Shown here: positions 5,458 to 7,019 of the stretch, in pieces | Position numbering within the stretch: the first letter of the stretch is position 1 | Layout: each line of letters opens with the position of its first letter | NCBI GenBank assembly: GCA_955652155.1 | Contig: CATPAT010000068.1 | Span: forward strand, 1 to 7,019 | Reading direction: 5' to 3' | Length of the DNA: 7,019 nucleotides | Source of the DNA: an uncultured Chthoniobacterales bacterium | GTDB lineage: Bacteria; Verrucomicrobiota; Verrucomicrobiia; Chthoniobacterales; UBA10450 | Notes under the pieces: generated by a model | Databases searched by the model: none | Told to the model about the DNA's origin: nothing | The model's input: the letters and a program-made list of their open reading frames with translations, nothing else | Position numbers and translations under genes: made by a program

Positions 5458-7019
5458 ATGCACGACAACATCGAGTCGCACTTAAAGGAGAAGCGCGTCT
5501 TCAAGCCGGCCAAGAATTTCGCCCAGAAAGCGCGGATCAAGAACCTCGCGCAATACCAGCGAATGTATCGCGAGTCGATCAAGCGGCCGGACAAATTCTG
5601 GTCGCGCGAGGCAAAGGAGCTTTCCTGGCAAAAGCCGTGGCGCAAAGTCCTGGAATGGAAAGCGCCGTTTGCGAAATGGTTCATCGGCGGGAAACTCAAT
5701 CTTTCCGAGAACTGCCTGGATCGACATCTCACCACCCACCGCCGCAACAAGGCCGCAATTTTGTGGGAAGGCGAGCCGGGCGAAAAGCGAACGCTCACTT
5801 ATCAGCAATTGCACCGGGAAGTATGCCGGTTCGCAAACGTTTTGAAGCGAAACAAAATCGGCAAAGGCAATCGCGTCATTATTTATCTGCCGACCATTCC
5901 CGAAGCTGCGATCGCGATGCTGGCTTGTGCGCGCATCGGTGCGGTCCACTCGGTTGTTTTCGGCGGATTCAGCGCGGATTCAATTCGTGACCGGATCCAT
6001 GACAGCGGCGCGATCGCACTGATCACCGCAGACGGGAGTTATCGCCGCGGCGGAATTGTGCCGCTTAAGAAAAATGTGGATGACGCGCTCCGCGTCCGGA
6101 CCTCGGTGAAACGAGTGATTGTTTTCCAGCGCGCGCACAATCAAATCCACATGGAAGAAGGCCGCGATGTCTGGTGGCATCGCGAACTGGAATACGTCGA
6201 TGACAATTGTCCACCGACAGCTCTCGATAGCGAACATCCGCTTTACATCCTTTACACCAGCGGTTCGACCGGGAAGCCGAAAGGAATCCTTCACACCACG
6301 GGTGGTTATCTGGTCGGAATCTATTCGACCACGAAATACGTGTTCGATATTCGAGACGAGGATATTTTTTGGTGCACCGCTGATGTCGGGTGGGTGACCG
6401 GGCACAGCTACGTCGTTTATGGTCCGCTCGCGAACGGCGCGACCACTTTCATGTATGAAGGCGCTCCGAATTGGCCGGAACCGGACCGCTTCTGGCAAAT
6501 CATTGAGCAGAACCGCGTGAACATTCTCTACACCGCTCCGACCGCGATCCGCGCGTTCATCCGTTGGGGCGATCAGTGGGTGAAGAAACACGACTTGTCG
6601 TCGCTGCGCCTGCTTGGCACGGTCGGCGAACCGATTAATCCGGAGGCGTGGATTTGGTATCACAGGATGATCGGCGGCGAACGTTGCCCGGTCGTCGACA
6701 CCTGGTGGCAAACGGAAACGGGCGCGATCCTGATCACACCTTTGCCCGGCGCGATTCCGACGAAACCCGGGAGCGCGACGCTTCCGTTTTTCGGAGTCGA
6801 TCCGGCGGTTGTCGATCCGAACGGAAAGGAAGTCGGCGCGAATGTCGGCGGCAAACTAATTATCCGACGTCCGTGGCCGTCGATGTTGCGGACGATTTAC
6901 GGAGACAAGCAACGATACCAAAAACAATACTGGAGCGAATACAAAGGAAATTATCTCACCGGCGACGGCGCGCGGCGCGACCAGGATGGCTATTTTTGGA
7001 TCGTCGGCCGCATCGATGA
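5458..7019 (+). CDS. acsA: Acetyl-CoA synthetase, AMP-forming (C-terminal end beyond window)
   Basis: The enzyme activates acetate with ATP to acetyl-AMP and then forms acetyl-CoA. The frame from ATG 5458 is open through 520 codons plus two bases; the final TGA of the window is out of frame. Alignment from memory to E. coli Acs (652 aa) is collinear from the N-terminus: FWSREAKELSWQKPW (43-57), LNLSENCLDRHL (80-91), ACARIGAVHSVVFGGFS (156-172) and PLKKNVDDALR (203-213). Further matches are the P-loop YTSGSTGKPKG (266-276), WCTADVGWVTGHSY (304-317), LYTAPTAIRAF (358-368), GTVGEPINPEAW (387-398), DTWWQTETG (414-422) and GDGARRDQDGYFWIVGRID (502-520) at the domain hinge. W417 corresponds to the Trp limiting the acyl pocket to acetate in Salmonella Acs (W414), supporting acetate rather than a longer substrate. 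The C-terminal domain with the acetylatable catalytic Lys lies outside. TTG at 5452 is an alternative start. Confidence 0.96.
   Translation, partial: MHDNIESHLKEKRVFKPAKNFAQKARIKNLAQYQRMYRESIKRPDKFWSREAKELSWQKPWRKVLEWKAPFAKWFIGGKLNLSENCLDRHLTTHRRNKAAILWEGEPGEKRTLTYQQLHREVCRFANVLKRNKIGKGNRVIIYLPTIPEAAIAMLACARIGAVHSVVFGGFSADSIRDRIHDSGAIALITADGSYRRGGIVPLKKNVDDALRVRTSVKRVIVFQRAHNQIHMEEGRDVWWHRELEYVDDNCPPTALDSEHPLYILYTSGSTGKPKGILHTTGGYLVGIYSTTKYVFDIRDEDIFWCTADVGWVTGHSYVVYGPLANGATTFMYEGAPNWPEPDRFWQIIEQNRVNILYTAPTAIRAFIRWGDQWVKKHDLSSLRLLGTVGEPINPEAWIWYHRMIGGERCPVVDTWWQTETGAILITPLPGAIPTKPGSATLPFFGVDPAVVDPNGKEVGANVGGKLIIRRPWPSMLRTIYGDKQRYQKQYWSEYKGNYLTGDGARRDQDGYFWIVGRID

Noticed and set aside
5424..5949. 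Two overlapping minus-strand frames (124 and 155 codons) opposite the acs 5' half
   Set aside because: They overlap each other and a strongly supported gene, with no family motifs; antisense shadows.
5980..6711. A 243-residue open frame on the minus strand inside acetyl-CoA synthetase
   Set aside because: It lies antisense to clearly conserved Acs motifs, shows no recognisable family, and is explained by codon bias of the GC-rich coding strand.
7017..7019. TGA at the window end as the acs stop codon
   Set aside because: It is out of frame. The frame reads ATC GAT GA-, within the conserved GRIDD segment, so the gene continues.

Overview
The window looks like a piece of a Gram-negative bacterial chromosome with moderate to high GC. 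It carries ordinary housekeeping and stress genes and shows no sign of a mobile element, CRISPR array or RNA gene. lpxK (lipid A synthesis) requires an outer membrane with lipopolysaccharide. The TolB-like exported propeller, the stand-alone LigD-type polymerase of the 'DWSQNDEHKTT' subtype and two styles of intergenic palindrome together suggest a soil-type Verrucomicrobiota (Chthoniobacterales-like) or Acidobacteriota genome. That placement is inference from remembered family flavour, not a database result.

Left half (about 1-3733), all on the minus strand and read right to left: thrB (homoserine kinase, threonine synthesis), then lpxK (lipid A 4'-kinase), then a 100-base gap filled by a large imperfect palindrome built from ACACAGATT-like units, then a stand-alone LigD polymerase-domain protein, then an exported TolB/WD40-like beta-propeller protein cut by the window start. 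Stop and start codons share one base at thrB/lpxK (TAATG) and at ligD-pol/tolB-like (TGATG), so the genes form two translationally coupled pairs. The palindrome between the pairs could let both be read as one operon or could separate them.

Middle (3734-5156): a 100-base divergent region is mostly occupied by a second, different palindromic repeat. It separates thrB from a plus-strand RlmI/RlmK-like class I methyltransferase. A small DUF883/ElaB-like membrane protein follows 33 bases downstream of the methyltransferase.

Right end (5157-7019): a minus-strand dodecin (flavin-storage protein) faces away from a plus-strand acetyl-CoA synthetase gene that runs off the window end after 520 codons. 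Their 91-base divergent spacer contains a compact hairpin whose stem holds the dodecin Shine-Dalgarno sequence.

There is no convincing undescribed system here. The best second looks are the orphan LigD polymerase with a Gln in place of the motif II His, its coupling to an exported propeller, the two repeat families (one of which creates false N-termini), and the dodecin leader hairpin.
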